A DNA stretch of 64,000 bases from Alternaria dauci. Its lineage: Eukaryota > Ascomycota > Dothideomycetes > Pleosporales > Pleosporaceae. Within the stretch, counting starts at the first letter, position 1. The number at the start of each line of letters is the position of its first letter. The stretch is taken from the NCBI RefSeq assembly GCF_042100115.1, contig NC_091274.1, positions 310,001 to 374,000 of the forward strand, given 5' to 3'. Of the stretch, positions 42,981-54,964 are shown piece after piece. The notes beneath the pieces are model-generated. The model searched no databases, was not told the origin of the DNA, and was given only the letters and a program-made list of their open reading frames with translations. The position numbers were made by a program, and so were the translations under genes.

Positions 42981-45013
42981 ATGACTGGAACAAAGAAGAT
43001 CCTCCCCGTCGAGGGCGAGCGCAATGTGCTCATTACCAGTGCGCTGCCCTACGTCAACAACGTGCCACATCTGGGCAACATCGTCGGCTCCGTACTCTCG
43101 GCCGATGTCTTTGCTCGTTTCTCTCGCGCTCGCGGATACAACACACTATACGTCTGCGGAACAGACGAGTACGGAACTGCGACTGAGACCAAAGCGATAG
43201 AAGAGAAGGTCAGCCCCAAGGAGCTTTGCGACAAATACTATGCGCTACACAGCGAGGTATACAAGTGGTTCAACATCAGCTTCGATCACTTTGGACGCAC
43301 ACCCACCCAACAACAGACCGACATCGCACAAGACATCTTCACCAAACTCTACAAAAACGGCTTTCTGGAGGAGCAAACTACAACGCAACCATACTGCGAG
43401 ACACACAAGAGCTTCCTTGCAGACCGCTTCGTCGAGGGCACATGTCCGCTGTGCGCATACGAAGACGCGCGCGGAGACCAGTGCGACAAGTGCGGACACC
43501 TGCTCGACCCCCTGGAATTGAAGAACCCACGCTGCAAGCTTGACGGCGCCACGCCGGTTCCGCGCGAGACCAAGCACGTTTATCTTTGCTTGGATAAGCT
43601 ACAGCCAATGGAAGAGGAGTGGTTCAAAAAGGCGAGCAAGGAGGGGAACTGGAGCTCCAATGGCGTTCAGATCACTTCATCGTGGCTGAAGGAAGGTCTC
43701 AGGCCGCGTGGTATCACTCGTGATCTAAAGTGGGGAACAGCGGTGCCACTCGAGGTACGACAGACGCATAAAAATGCACCAGGACGCAGCTGACCATTAA
43801 CAGGGCTACGAAGACAAGGTCATGTACGTGTGGTTCGACGCCTGCATAGGCTACGTCTCAATCACAGCAACCTATACCGAGGACTGGAAGCAATGGTGGC
43901 ACAACCCCGAGCATGTCAAGCTATACCAGTTCATGGGCAAGGACAACGTGCCGTTCCACACAGTCGTCTTCCCCTGCTCGCAGATTGGTACCAAGGACAA
44001 ATGGACTATGCTCAACACCATCTCAACAACAGAGTACTTGAACTACGAAAAGGGCAAGTTCTCCAAGTCAAGAAACATTGGTGTTTTCGGAAACAACGCA
44101 AAGGAAACCGGCATCCCATCCGACGTATGGCGCTACTACCTCCTTTCACATCGACCAGAAACTGGCGACACAGAGTTCGAGTGGGACGGCTTCATTGCGG
44201 CAAACAACAATGAGCTTCTCAAGAACTTGGGCAACTTTATTAACCGCGTCATCAAGTTCGTCAACAACGCCAAGATCTACGATTCAGTTGTGCCGGACTA
44301 CACCAAGTTCGACGACGACTACTTCACTCAGCACAAGAAGAAGGTCAACGACCTACTAAAGACATACATTGCCGAACTGGAAGATGTCAAGATCCGTGCG
44401 GCCCTTGCCACTGCGCTACACGTCTCAAGCTTGGGTAACTTGCTATTGCAAGACAATCGATTGGACAACAAGTTGGCAACTGAGCAGCCAGACCGCTGCG
44501 CCGCTGTTGTCGGACTTGCCTTGAGCCAGATTCATCTCCTCGCCAGTCTGATTCAACCATACATGTAAGTACTGTTTTTCTTCAATCCCGAAGACTGCGC
44601 ACTCCGGCTGTGCAACACGTTACTAACAGCATCGCAGGCCCGACACCACCAACGCCATCCTTTCCCAACTCAACGCTGAATTCCTCATCATTCCCGACAC
44701 CTGGGAGGCCCGCTCCCTTCCTGTTGGCCACAAGATCGGTACCGCCGGCTACCTCTTCAGCCAAATCAAGCCCGAGAAGGAGCAAGAATGGCGCGAACAA
44801 TTTGGTGGTGAAGAGGCCCGCAAAGCTAAAGAGGAGAAGGCGAAGAAGGCGGCTGCCAAGAAGGCAGAGAAGGAGCGAAAGAAGGCCAAGAAAGATGCTG
44901 AAAAGGCGAAGGGTGTCGAGGCTGCTGAGAAGGGACAGGATGGACCTGCGGCGAAGACTGCGGAAGAGGAAGTGAGCAGAGGTATTGAGCAAGTCAGTCT
45001 GCAGACTTCTTAA
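42981..45013 (+). CDS. MES1: Cytosolic methionyl-tRNA synthetase
   Basis: Exons 42981-43754, 43804-44564 and 44638-45013; 636 residues. Charges tRNA-Met in the cytosol. The class I signature is [11 protein letters not shown] (HIGH equivalent, HLGN) near residue 25, zinc-knuckle cysteines in [31 protein letters not shown], and the second signature KFSKSR near residue 343. The anticodon-binding helical domain follows. The C-terminal tail is a Lys/Ala/Glu-rich helix ([21 protein letters not shown]) rather than the EMAP-II-like domain of some relatives. The ATG chosen is close to the conserved core ([21 protein letters not shown]); an N-terminal extension of about 95 residues is possible. Confidence 0.92.
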
Positions 45014-46003
45014 TACCTTGATCTCATCAGGTGACCTGGGAGTTATGGCGTGGCAGGTAGTGGTAGCAGTGATTGGATATTTGGCAGCGTGAGGGCGGGG
45101 CGTTTAGATTCAACAAATTAGGGAAGCTGTCGACATGAGGAAGAGGATCAGAGATTTCACTAAACAGCAGATTGCTGTGGTTCCTCAAGATGTAGAAATA
45201 TGGTGTCACTCAACACGTAGCCACGCGTACGACATGAATTTATGTTACATGCCAGACTCGAATAGTATCTCACAAAGTTTCAATGCATGCAGATTCCCGT
45301 TCGAGACATCACCTGCTCTTGTGTATTGGCACATGGAGCCTTCCTGCGTTCCTAATCTTGCAGGCGTCGTGGTGTCGAGATAATAACTGCATTGCCCTAA
45401 TCGGGCCAAAGAGCCGCATATAGTCAGGGTCCAATGGACCTGATATCACGGCTTCGAGCGGCTGATATCGTCAAGCAGCTCACTTTGAGTTTTCGAGCAC
45501 CATGAAGCCAGCTCAATCCGACAGCCGTCCATGTCAACAATATCCTCATTTAGACTAGCAATTGGTTCTACTGCATGCCGGTGCTCGTATTCGACTATAT
45601 CCTTTCACTCTCTCCTGCGTCGTGCGTTCGTGTTTTCGGACTTGACCGCTATCGTGACTGCCTCAGGTCACGACGCTCTTTCCTCTTGTGGTTTCACGTT
45701 CACCATGACGGCACGATATGATGAGGAGTGACTTCTACCCCGCTTTCTGTTTGGTGTGCTGGACTGGGGATTATATATCAGTGCTGTTGTTCTCTTCTTC
45801 ACCTTCACAGTCCGTGCGCTTTTCTCGCGCCAGCTTCGTCTACTACCTTTTCAAGCCGTCACGACCGCAACCAAATTCAGTTCACGCCACTTCTTCTTCG
45901 CCGCAAATCAACCGCGACTGTTCCGCAACACGGTACAGTTCGCAATACAACATCACATTCCCTGAAGCTAAACGACCACAGTATCTACGACCACTTACTC
46001 ATC
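45014..46003. other. Intergenic and promoter of the siderophore transporter
   Basis: About 990 bases. GATTATATATCAG near 45769 is TATA-like. Two CTGATATC runs near 45440 and 45472 carry a GATA core but do not match the full fungal iron-regulator consensus. No gene recognised. Confidence 0.4.
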
Positions 46004-48089
46004 ATGGCGAGCGGATACGCGCCCCAGATGGAGAAGATCGCAGGCATGGGTCCCGCAGTGCAGCGCGAGTTTATCGACAGTCTTGAGCTCATCGACGCCA
46101 ACTCTGTCAAGAACCCGCCCAGCACCGCAGCCAAGTCTGACGGCAACACCACTGTGCCGATGAATCTGATGCCCGACACAACTGATGGTGACATTGAGCA
46201 AGCTAGAGGTCCTGCCGAGATGGAGGGCTTGACTATCATCTGGTCGAGGAACTGGCTCATTGCGGCCTACGGAGCGTAAGTATATTTTTTGATTTCCTTT
46301 TATGGCGAGCGTCACCTACACATTGTTTTGTCTTTTACTATCTGCTTTTTCTCTTTGCTGCTGTGGTACATGCAGCCATGCTAACAGTACAGGATCATGC
46401 TCATTTCGTTCATCAACTCTCTTCAGCAGCAAGCCAACTTCTCGTGGCGACCCTATGTCACATCGGCGTTCTTGATGCACGGTCTTACCGCCATGACGGA
46501 CATCGTCGCCAACATCGTCGGAGGCGTGTCGAAGCTCCCGCTAGCCATGTTCATCGATCTTGTTGGTCGACCCCAAGGCTTTTTCCTCTGCTTGATCTTT
46601 CTCGTTGCCGGTAAGTCCCTCCACTCCAATTGCCATGTAATTGTCCAGCTGACAGGTAGCTTCTAGCATTGGTCCTCATGACTGTTTGCCAGAACGTCCA
46701 GACATTTTGCGCTGCACAGGTCATCTATTGGACAGGCATGAACGGTGTCGACTACGTCTTCAACATCTTCATCGCCGACACTGCGCTCATGGAGAACCGT
46801 CTAATCTGGATGGCGTTCACCGGATTCCCCTACGTCATTAACACCTTTGCTGGTCCCAAGCTCGGTGAGACTTATATCACGTATAGTACCTGGCGTTGGG
46901 GCTATGGCTCCTTTGCCATCTTGACCCCAGTATTCTCCCTGTCGTTCTGTGCTGTCTTCTGGCTCATGAGCAGACGAGCACGGAGAACAGTTGCCGAACC
47001 ACGCGCACCGAGCGGCAGAACGGTCTTCCAGAGCATCAAGCACTGGTCTATCGACTTTGACTGTGAGTAACGCTCCCTGTCAAAGTGAGTCTGGTGCTAA
47101 CGTGTCCCAGTGGTTGGTCTCTTGCTCATAATCAGCGGATTTACCCTCCTCCTTCTTCCCTGGCCCCTCGCAGTTTATCAGCACAACAGTTTCGCGTCTC
47201 CAATGGTCATATGCATGATTGTCTTCGGACTCTTGCTCATCGTAGCCTTTGTTATCTGGGAGCGCTTCTACGCCGCCAAGACGTTCTTCCCATACTATCT
47301 CATGAAGGACCGCACAGTAGTTGCGTCGTGCCTGCTAGGCGCCAACGCCTGGATTGCTTTCTAGTAAGCTTTTTGACTGTTTGAAGAGAGCTGTGCTGAC
47401 ATGAAATTAGCTCCTACAGGATGATGTACTCGTCATACCTTCAAGTCGTATTCCAACTTCCCATTGCCAAGGCTGGATACATCACCAACATCTTCAACAT
47501 TGTGTCATGTACCTGGGCGATCATCATCAGTTTCGCGATGAAGTATACTGATACTTACAAGTGGGGCGCCATCGTGGCCGTTCCCATTCAGATTACATGC
47601 ACTGGTTTGTTGATCATGCTCCGCCATCCTGGCAGCCCCATGGCGGCGTTGGTCACAGTCGAGGTTATCGGTGCCATGGCAAGCGCCATGCTCTACAATG
47701 TTGAGCAAGTCGCCATCATGATGGCGGTGCCGCACGACCAGGTTGCAGTCGCCATCGCCCTCCTCAACGTCACCACTGCAGTCGGCGGCGCAATCGGCCA
47801 GTCTGTTAGCAGCACTCTCTGGGCCCAGATTGTACCCAAGAAACTTGCCGAGTACCTTCCTGAAGGCTCAAAGCATCTTGCTCCGTTGATCTACGGCGAC
47901 ATTCGGAAACAGACGGGACTGCCATGGGGTAGCCCGGAACGCGAGGCTGTGGTCCGCGCCTTTGGCGATGCGCAAAAGGTAATGGTCATGATAGGGACTA
48001 TCACCTTCGTGCCTTGCTTCATCTGGGTGGCCATGTTGAAGAACTCGCGCATGAGCGAGCGCAAGCCCCGCAAGGGTCTTCAGGCTTGA
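46004..48089 (+). CDS. MFS siderophore-iron transporter
   Basis: Exons 46004-46275, 46393-46610, 46667-47062, 47111-47363 and 47411-48089; 605 residues with phase kept at all four introns. The layout of an about 90-residue cytosolic N-terminus followed by 14 predicted membrane segments is that of fungal siderophore transporters (Mir/Sit/Arn group) that import ferric hydroxamates. Recognisable blocks are MTVCQNVQTFCAAQVIYWTG, GVDYVFNIFIADTALMENR and the long segment YSSYLQVVFQLPIAKAGYI. The C-terminus ends in a basic tail (SERKPRKG). Regulation by a GATA-type iron repressor is expected from the family, not shown by the sequence. Confidence 0.9.
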
Positions 48090-49005
48090 GCTGGCGTGCA
48101 ACGGATGTCCTGCAGGAGTAACTCGAGTGTTACAACAAGAGTCGTGTGGGAGACGGCTTGCCATTAGCTCCATGAGCTGGGGATATGGATGTCGGCGTTA
48201 TGCGCGCTGCATACGACTGGGTAATTTTGGAGAGGTATAGGCTGGATATTCGGACTGTCTTTGAGATGCTCAGTGGCTATTGATGGTGCATCTCCACTTA
48301 CCGTATACATCGTCTAAGAGTCTCGCCAAAGGAATCGTTCTAACAATCGTGTGTGCTGATACCTGGGTTGATTGGTGATGATGCGTGTGGTGTGAACGTT
48401 GTTGACCAACAGGCAATACACGCTTGCGCGTTCAACAACTGCGACCTTCGCGCAACAATAATCAGCAAATCGCGAAAGATTTATCTCCCAGCGGCAATGG
48501 AGACCGATGACAATAAAGCACCCAGATTCATCGTCTTGCGCGACACAGCGGATTGATGGCTGTGATGGACTAGCCATCGCGAACGTTGACATGTTGGGCA
48601 TAGGACAAGCACCCGCAGAAACACGACTTCGGAATCGGCGGAACACGCCGCCATGACGTTGGATGGATCCTTTCATCCTACCACTAACACACCTCGAGTC
48701 GTCTTAGCACGCGCTACTGGCAGATCTTTAGCCTCATCGTTGCAGCAACGCAACGGCGCGTTCTAGGATGCATGCTCCCTGCCGCTCCCTGCCGTTCCAG
48801 CGGTGCCCTGCCGGCGGTGAGCCGCCAACGCATACCAGCCTCGCCAATTACCTGAGTCGTCATCTCCGCCTGCGCTCCACCAGCCACTTGGGTCCCAACC
48901 ACGAGCAAGCAACCACATTTCTCGCGGAGCTTGTCATGCTTCTTCCTGCATCTGTACCGTACCGTGATAGCTGAAATATTTTCTGGTCCAAACTCCCTGA
49001 CCACA
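48090..49005. other. Intergenic, nothing recognised
   Basis: About 915 bases between tandem plus-strand genes; frames on both strands lack recognisable content. Confidence 0.5.
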
Positions 49006-50468
49006 ATGCATCTTCCACATCTACTCGCCCTCCCGCCCGCTATCATCGCTCTTTGCGCAACAACACCAGTACTCGCTGCAGAAGAATCGCAATGGCCGCA
49101 CAACGTACCCCGACACCTGAAATACTTCCCTGAGGACGAAGTTCACGCCAAGCGCGCGCTGAGCGTAAAGCAAAGACTGCAACATGAGAAGCCCATCGGA
49201 GTGAGGAAAATGAGCATGGACGAAGGCGAAATGTTCATGCTAGACAACTGGATATTCGCTTCCCAAGACACGCCATCTCAACCACAATCCGCGAGGGACT
49301 CAGACTACGACGTCTTTGGCAATGTAACGTCTCGGGCTCTCTCGCCATTACGCCCACTAGCTCAGTCTGACTGGCTGGCGCGCATGCACATCAGAGACAT
49401 ACTCATGAATCGCCAATTCAGATGCCCAGAAGGAACGGCGAGCTGCGAGAATATTGGTGCCCCGGACGTATGCTGCGGCACGGGCAGCACCTGTATCAGT
49501 GTGATTGGGAGCTCGGACGCAGGCGATGTGGGATGTTGTCCTAGTGGGCAGACTTGCGCGGGTAGTGTAAGTTGTGACGAGGCGAGTGGGTATACGAGTT
49601 GTCCTGGGACGGAGAACGGTGGGTGCTGTCTGCCTGGGTTCAGGTGTCAGGGTGTTGGATGTAAGTTGCACATCATTCCTGCTGAGAGGTTTACTGGATT
49701 CAAAGGCTAATGTAAATAGGCGTTGCGGAAGGTACATCGACGTCTTTTGTCCAGCCCTCCACCTCGTCATCCACTTCAACTGCGACTCCTACCTCCACAA
49801 CTACCGCCGCCGACCCAACCACATCATCTACGACCAGCACCACTGCTGAAGCAATAACCACCTCAACTTCGCGCTCCGCATACACTTGCTCAACAGGCTG
49901 GTTTTCCTGCCCCGCCTCCCTTGGTGGCGGTTGCTGCATGAACGGCCGCACCTGCGCAACGGGCGCCTCCTGCCTCGGCGACGATGACAATCCCTCTTCC
50001 ACACGCGCGCCAGACGCCCCCGTCCGCCCCACTAGCGCCGCCGTGACAACCGGCGCCTCTAGTGATAACATATGTCCGACGGGCTTCTATGTGTGCAGCG
50101 CATACTACCCATCTGGTTGCTGTCGCGTGGGCAGGGATTGCCAGACCACCGGCTCCTGTGCTTTGCCTCCGTCTGAGACTATTGTGAACACAAACGGCGT
50201 CGTCATTGTTGCACCGACGGGTACCGAGAGCGCGGGAAGCTGCCCTAGTGCGTGGTACAGCTGTCCGGCGGATGCTGGTGGTAATTGTTGCCCCAATGGG
50301 TATGCGTGTGGTGAGCAGTGTACGGCGACTGCGAGTGGCCAGAGTGGTGTAACGGATAAAGCGGAGCCCAGCAACATCAGCAGTCAGGCGAGTTTTGTCT
50401 CGGAGTCGAGTGTCTGGGGCATGGCGGTGGCGTTTGTTGGGTGTGGGATTGGTATGATTGTGCTGTGA
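49006..50468 (+). CDS. Secreted cysteine-rich, probably GPI-anchored surface protein
   Basis: Exons 49006-49660 and 49720-50468, 467 residues. The start is the ATG giving a clean signal peptide (LLALPPAIIALCATTPVLA); an upstream in-frame start would bury it. Cysteine modules follow, each with a CC pair: CPEGTASCENIGAPDVCCG, then PSGQTC and GGCCLPGFRC in the first half. After a Ser/Thr-rich linker come CPASLGGGCCMNGRTC, CPTGFYVCSAYYPSGCC and CPADAGGNCCPNGYAC. A Ser-rich stretch and a terminal hydrophobic helix (GMAVAFVGCGIGMIVL) suggest a GPI signal. Function is unknown; plausible as a cell-wall protein. The intron 49661-49719 (GTAAGT, GCTAAT, TAG) keeps phase. Confidence 0.8.
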
Positions 50469-50774
50469 TGTGAACTGCATTTTGATGGGACATGAATTTG
50501 ACCTTTCGAAGATGGTGTATATAGAGACGATTTATGCAGAGCCCGATGTATATAGAAATGACTTACATGACCAAAACTGCTTAATCTGTTTGCATAGGAT
50601 GAAATCTCATTGCAACTGAACAGTTGAGTCATACATACCCTTCGAAACTACACAAATCGCAGTAGAAGATGTTAAGAAGATGATTACACAGCTCGAACCA
50701 GCATCAAAGTCATCGAACGTGCTAAATGGTATTCCTAATGTCTGGAAGAAAGCCGACACTTACAATCAATCATC
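50469..50774. other. 3' intergenic between convergent genes
   Basis: About 305 bases between converging stops; nothing recognised. Confidence 0.45.
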
Positions 50775-52946
50775 TTACAACTTGAAGCTTCCCGCACCCC
50801 TCTTCGCAGCCTCCCTGACCTCCTTGCCCTCAACATCAGTAATCACACCCTTTCTACCTATAATCTGAACACCGCCCTTCTTGAGATCACTGACAAGCTG
50901 CTTCTTCTCGCCCCTCTTCTTCTCCTTGCCCTCAGTCTTCTTTTCCACCGGTTTGTTGAGACCTGCCTTCTTCGCCCTCTCCTTGGCGCGTCTCCGCCTG
51001 GACATTTTCTCCTCTCGCGACATCTCCTCGCGGGCCACTGGCATGCCGCTCTTTGTGACAATCTCTGTCTTGCTCTTCTCCTCGCCAGGCTTATAAATCT
51101 CCTGAGGCGCGAGCATGCTTGCACTGGCAACCTCGCCGCCAGCAGTGGGTCGTGCGTCTTCCATCTCGATAGCGGGAGCGTCGGTGCGGATCTCAAGGTT
51201 GGGAACTGCAGGCTTAGGCTTGAAGTGCGAGGAGCTGAGCGAGTCGAGTTTGGCAGATATGCTTTTCCAGAGGGCGGTGATTTCGTCGTGCTCCTTCTTC
51301 AGCTTCTCATCCTTGGCTTCGACGAAGTTGGGATCGGTGGCGCGGAGGTGCTCCTCTTCGTAGAGTTCGGCGAGACCTTTGCCGGATTTTGTGTCGTCGA
51401 GTTCGACACGACCACGGCGGGGACCGGTGGCTAGGTCGTCAGGTCGTCGGCGATGTATCTCGTCGAATTCTCCGGCTAGGATGCGGCGTTTGATCAGGGC
51501 TTCGATGTCTTCGGATGTTTCCTGTGTGACGATTGGAACGGGCTTGCCGGCTCGCTCAAACTCGAGGTTCTCTTCGAGAAGCGAGTTTAGTGGTCGGTCA
51601 GCTGCGCGAGCTTCACCAGATAGTTGCCATTGCCGTTTCGCGACGTTGGCTGCTTCCAGCTTCCGGATCTCTTCTGCGATCTTAGCCTGTCTTCGTTCGT
51701 GTGTTGATCGCCTCGACTTGGGATCTGCGGGGTCTACGTCGGATAGATCGCCCTCGCTTTCAGCATCGTCGTCGTCCTCGAAGAGATCTCGGTGTACCTT
51801 GGCTATGGTCCTTTCTACGTCCTCTTCAATTTCCTCTTCCGGTTGTGCCTGCTTGTCGGGAAAGTTGTGAGGGTTGGGCCGTCCGCGCTTCTTGCTGCTC
51901 TTGTTCTTGCTCGCCTTCTGCGCGGGAGGTGCGAAGAAGTCCTTGTACATGACGTTGTTTGCGTTCATACCGGTATCGAGACCATCGAGGTCGCCTTCCT
52001 CGAGGTCGTCCTCATCACCACTCTCGCCTTCCGGTGCATTCAGATCTGCGTTGCCAAAGGTTGGGCCGCCTTCGTCAGACTCATCGTCTGACGCATCTCC
52101 CCCAAGACCATTAGCCTTGATTTTGGATCCGCCATCTTCCATGGGGTCTGCCTCCCAGTTTATCTCGTCATCGTCACTATCCACACCCTCGCCTCGCTGG
52201 TCCTGTTGTTCTAGGAAGTCGGTCTGCTTGTTGAAGTCGTCTATAGAGAAGAAGCCGTCGTTGAGGCCGTTCGGGTCGGGTTGGTAGGTTTCAGCAGGCG
52301 CATCTTCGGACTCTGCATCGGAAAACATGCCCTTGACTCCGTCTTCCATGTCGATGTCGTCATCGTCTTGATCTGCTTCCGGCGCATCCGCATCCTCGCC
52401 ATCGTCTACTCCGTCGTATTCCCAGTCGACGCCCTCTTCGCCTATGTCCGAATCGGTATGGTATTCCTCCTCTGCTTCCTCAATGCTTTCCTCGTCGTCT
52501 TCGCCATCGCGCACAGCCACAACTCCGTCTTCTTGGTCGGGTAGCGAAAGCTCGATCTCATCAGTCGTCGCTTCCACAATCTTGCGCGTCTGTTCAAAGA
52601 CTTGATTTATGCCGAATCCGTCGAGATGCACCTTCTTCAGGTGTAGGACCGCGATATCGTCGTCGTAATCCCCGCCCCGCTTCCGCTTCTTGCGCAAATC
52701 TTGCTGGCGTTGGGATTGCGACGCGCTTACACCGGCAGCGACTGGATCCAGGTAGCGTTTGGCGGCGGCTAGGAAGGTGGCATTGAGCTGAGGGGTGGGC
52801 TGGAGAAAGGCCAGTGGTTTGGTGAGCAGACTTGCAGGTGAAGTCGCGGCCGATGGCTGGAGCTCCATGTGTGGCGGCTGGGCGGAGCCGATGGAGAGAG
52901 TGCGAGAAGAGATGGATGTATCGGGCGAAAACGAGGGCGGCGCCAT
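50775..52946 (-). CDS. MPP10: U3 snoRNP protein Mpp10
   Basis: Single exon, 723 residues. Component of the small-subunit processome that, with Imp3 and Imp4, acts in 18S pre-rRNA processing in the nucleolus. Matching blocks include GLNDGFFSIDDFNKQTDFLE, NVMYKDFFAPP, NSLLEENLEFERAGKPVPIV, IEALIKRRILAGEFDEI and KSGKGLAELYEEEHLRATDP. Between them lie long acidic stretches, as usual for this protein, and the C-terminus is basic (SRRRRAKERAKKAGLNKP). The ATG at 52946 is the first in frame; more upstream codons include only a GTG. The gene starts about 150 bases from the edge of the RIP-mutated block, yet is intact. Confidence 0.9.
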   Translation of the reverse strand: MAPPSFSPDTSISSRTLSIGSAQPPHMELQPSAATSPASLLTKPLAFLQPTPQLNATFLAAAKRYLDPVAAGVSASQSQRQQDLRKKRKRGGDYDDDIAVLHLKKVHLDGFGINQVFEQTRKIVEATTDEIELSLPDQEDGVVAVRDGEDDEESIEEAEEEYHTDSDIGEEGVDWEYDGVDDGEDADAPEADQDDDDIDMEDGVKGMFSDAESEDAPAETYQPDPNGLNDGFFSIDDFNKQTDFLEQQDQRGEGVDSDDDEINWEADPMEDGGSKIKANGLGGDASDDESDEGGPTFGNADLNAPEGESGDEDDLEEGDLDGLDTGMNANNVMYKDFFAPPAQKASKNKSSKKRGRPNPHNFPDKQAQPEEEIEEDVERTIAKVHRDLFEDDDDAESEGDLSDVDPADPKSRRSTHERRQAKIAEEIRKLEAANVAKRQWQLSGEARAADRPLNSLLEENLEFERAGKPVPIVTQETSEDIEALIKRRILAGEFDEIHRRRPDDLATGPRRGRVELDDTKSGKGLAELYEEEHLRATDPNFVEAKDEKLKKEHDEITALWKSISAKLDSLSSSHFKPKPAVPNLEIRTDAPAIEMEDARPTAGGEVASASMLAPQEIYKPGEEKSKTEIVTKSGMPVAREEMSREEKMSRRRRAKERAKKAGLNKPVEKKTEGKEKKRGEKKQLVSDLKKGGVQIIGRKGVITDVEGKEVREAAKRGAGSFKL

Positions 52947-53620
52947 GCTCTGAGTTTCTTTTGGGCGCTGGTGGTGGGTGAATGCGCTGCTGGCTGCAAT
53001 CAAGTTCGCGCCTGCCGCTGAACTTTTTTGGTGGAGCTCATGGTCAAAGCGTGAGTTACCGTGTCCGTGCACCAGATGAACACAGTTGCTAGATAAACAC
53101 CGCCACTAACTTAATAATACAACTTTAACGCGTTATAACTATACTAATGTAGACGTAATTTAGGAAGTAATTAGAGAAATTAATTTGTATAATTTAGGAG
53201 ATAAATTTATATACTTCTAAGTTACTAAAAAGTATAGTATTAAATATAATATACTTATTTAAAGACACTACAGTTAAACTAAGCTATATAGTATCTATAA
53301 CCTCTCCCTCTATTAATAATATAAGGTAGAGCTTATATAATATAGAAAATTATCTTTAGCTATTATAGACTTTTTTATTAATATAGTATATATAGGGACT
53401 TTTTTTAAGATAAAGTATTAACTAAGTAACTCTAAGCTTATATAAGTTTATATTAACCCCCCTAAGCCTTAGGGATAAGGCCTATAGTATTATCTTATAT
53501 TATATTACTAAGAAATTTTAAAACTAAGACTAAACTAGCCTAGAGTATTAAGAAGTTTCTTTTTACTTATAATACCTCTCTATCTATCCTTTATATTATA
53601 CCCTATACTACTATAACTTA

Positions 53621-54490
53621 GCTTTAGCGTTTATAAACTTTTTATATTATTATAGTATATTTAGAAACTTTCTTTAAAATAAAGTATTAACTAAGTAACT
53701 ATAGGCTTATACTTATATTTAGTACTATTAGTATATATATAGTATGTTATAAATACTAAATACTAAAGATATATAATAGTATTATATATAGACTAGAGAC
53801 TATAAGATATAACTTTCTAATTTATATACTATCTTTTACTATTTCTACTTTTTATATTTAACCTTATTATATCTCTTCTTTATAATATCTATATTATTAC
53901 TAACTATAACCTTTTTTTACTACCCTTATAGTTATAGTTATAGCCTTATTTAAATATAGCTATCTATAATACTATTACTACTAGATAATTAACTTTAGCT
54001 AGAGGAATACTAGTAGTATAGTTATCTATACCTTATTTTACTCTCTTTATAGTATACGTTTAAACTCTCTTTCTATAATACTTAAATCCCTCTCCTTAAC
54101 TACCTTATTAATATCTAGGATTTATTAGTATAGCTACTCCTTAGTCTCTTTACTAACGCCTAAGGCTATTATAGCTAAGGAGCTATACCTAATAAGCTTA
54201 ATAAAGTAATATATATTAGTATATATAATAAATATTAACTTAAACCCTTTCCTCTTTAGGATTATTATTATAGTCTCCTCTACTCTCTCCTCTATTATAA
54301 TATAGCTAACCCTAGTCTCTCTTATAAGGTCCTTATTAGGTTTAGTATAGTAAAAATACTAAAGGACCTTAGGTTTACGCTCCTCTAACTCTTAGAAGAC
54401 TTTTAGGGGTAGCTTACTAATATATATAATACTTAGATCTTTTATATTACTAAATAGTATAAGTAGGACCTCCCCTACTAGGGTATAATT
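53621..54490. repeat. 870-base repeat, copy 1
   Basis: Begins GCTTTAGCGTTTATAAAC and ends GGGTATAATT. It is highly similar along its whole length, in the same orientation, to 61246-62115. On the minus strand part of it reads as a decayed coding region (ILKRKGFKL, FIKLIRYSSLAIIALGVS) of unknown identity. The first about 90 bases also resemble 53355-53445. Confidence 0.8.
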
Positions 54491-54639
54491 ATTCTTATAG
54501 TATAATATATTAAGGATTGCTATAGTATTTATATATAGTGCGAAATAATTATATATAGTATTAAAGCTTATAAGTTAGTATTAGTATAAAGGTTAGAAGT
54601 AGCTAGGTTTTTATATAACCTCCTCTTAGTTATAGTAAA

Positions 54640-54727
54640 TATACTATGTCCTCTCCTCCCTCCCTTTATAATATATTATAATTATATTACTAGCTAATAG
54701 CTAGTAATCCCTATTAGGTCTACTAAA
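54640..54727 (-). mobile_element. Leader fragment of a Gypsy element next to LTR copy 1
   Basis: Matches in inverted orientation the bases that follow LTR copy 3 (about 62346-62440), with a shared TAGCTAGTAATATAATTATA core. So a second minus-strand copy of the same element starts here and is truncated on its inner side. Confidence 0.5.
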
Positions 54728-54963
54728 GTTTAATAGGTGTCTTTTTTTTATTACCTTTAGTAAATGTTTTTAACTTTAGTTTTTATATATAGACGTTAGA
54801 GCTTTTTTTATAAAACGCTAATTAGTCCTATATTTAAACTACGTTATTACTTTATCTTTTTTATTAACTTTTATAACTAATAAGTAGAGCTATAGCTACT
54901 TTTTATTTTTTTTAAAGTTATATTTTAATAATACCCCTATACTTATAGAAAATAAAAAACTAT
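54728..54963 (-). mobile_element. LTR copy 1 (minus orientation)
   Basis: About 235 bases running from TAATAGGTGTCTTTTTT to ACTTATAGAAAATAAAAAAC. Nearly the same sequence occurs at 55545-55783 in the same orientation and at about 62111-62345 inverted. It sits against the end of the decayed integrase reading frame, apparently inserted into it. Confidence 0.65.
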
Positions 54964-54964
54964 A

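Noticed and set aside
52947..53072. Upstream extension of the MPP10 frame
   Set aside because: Starts only at a GTG; no ATG in frame upstream of 52946.
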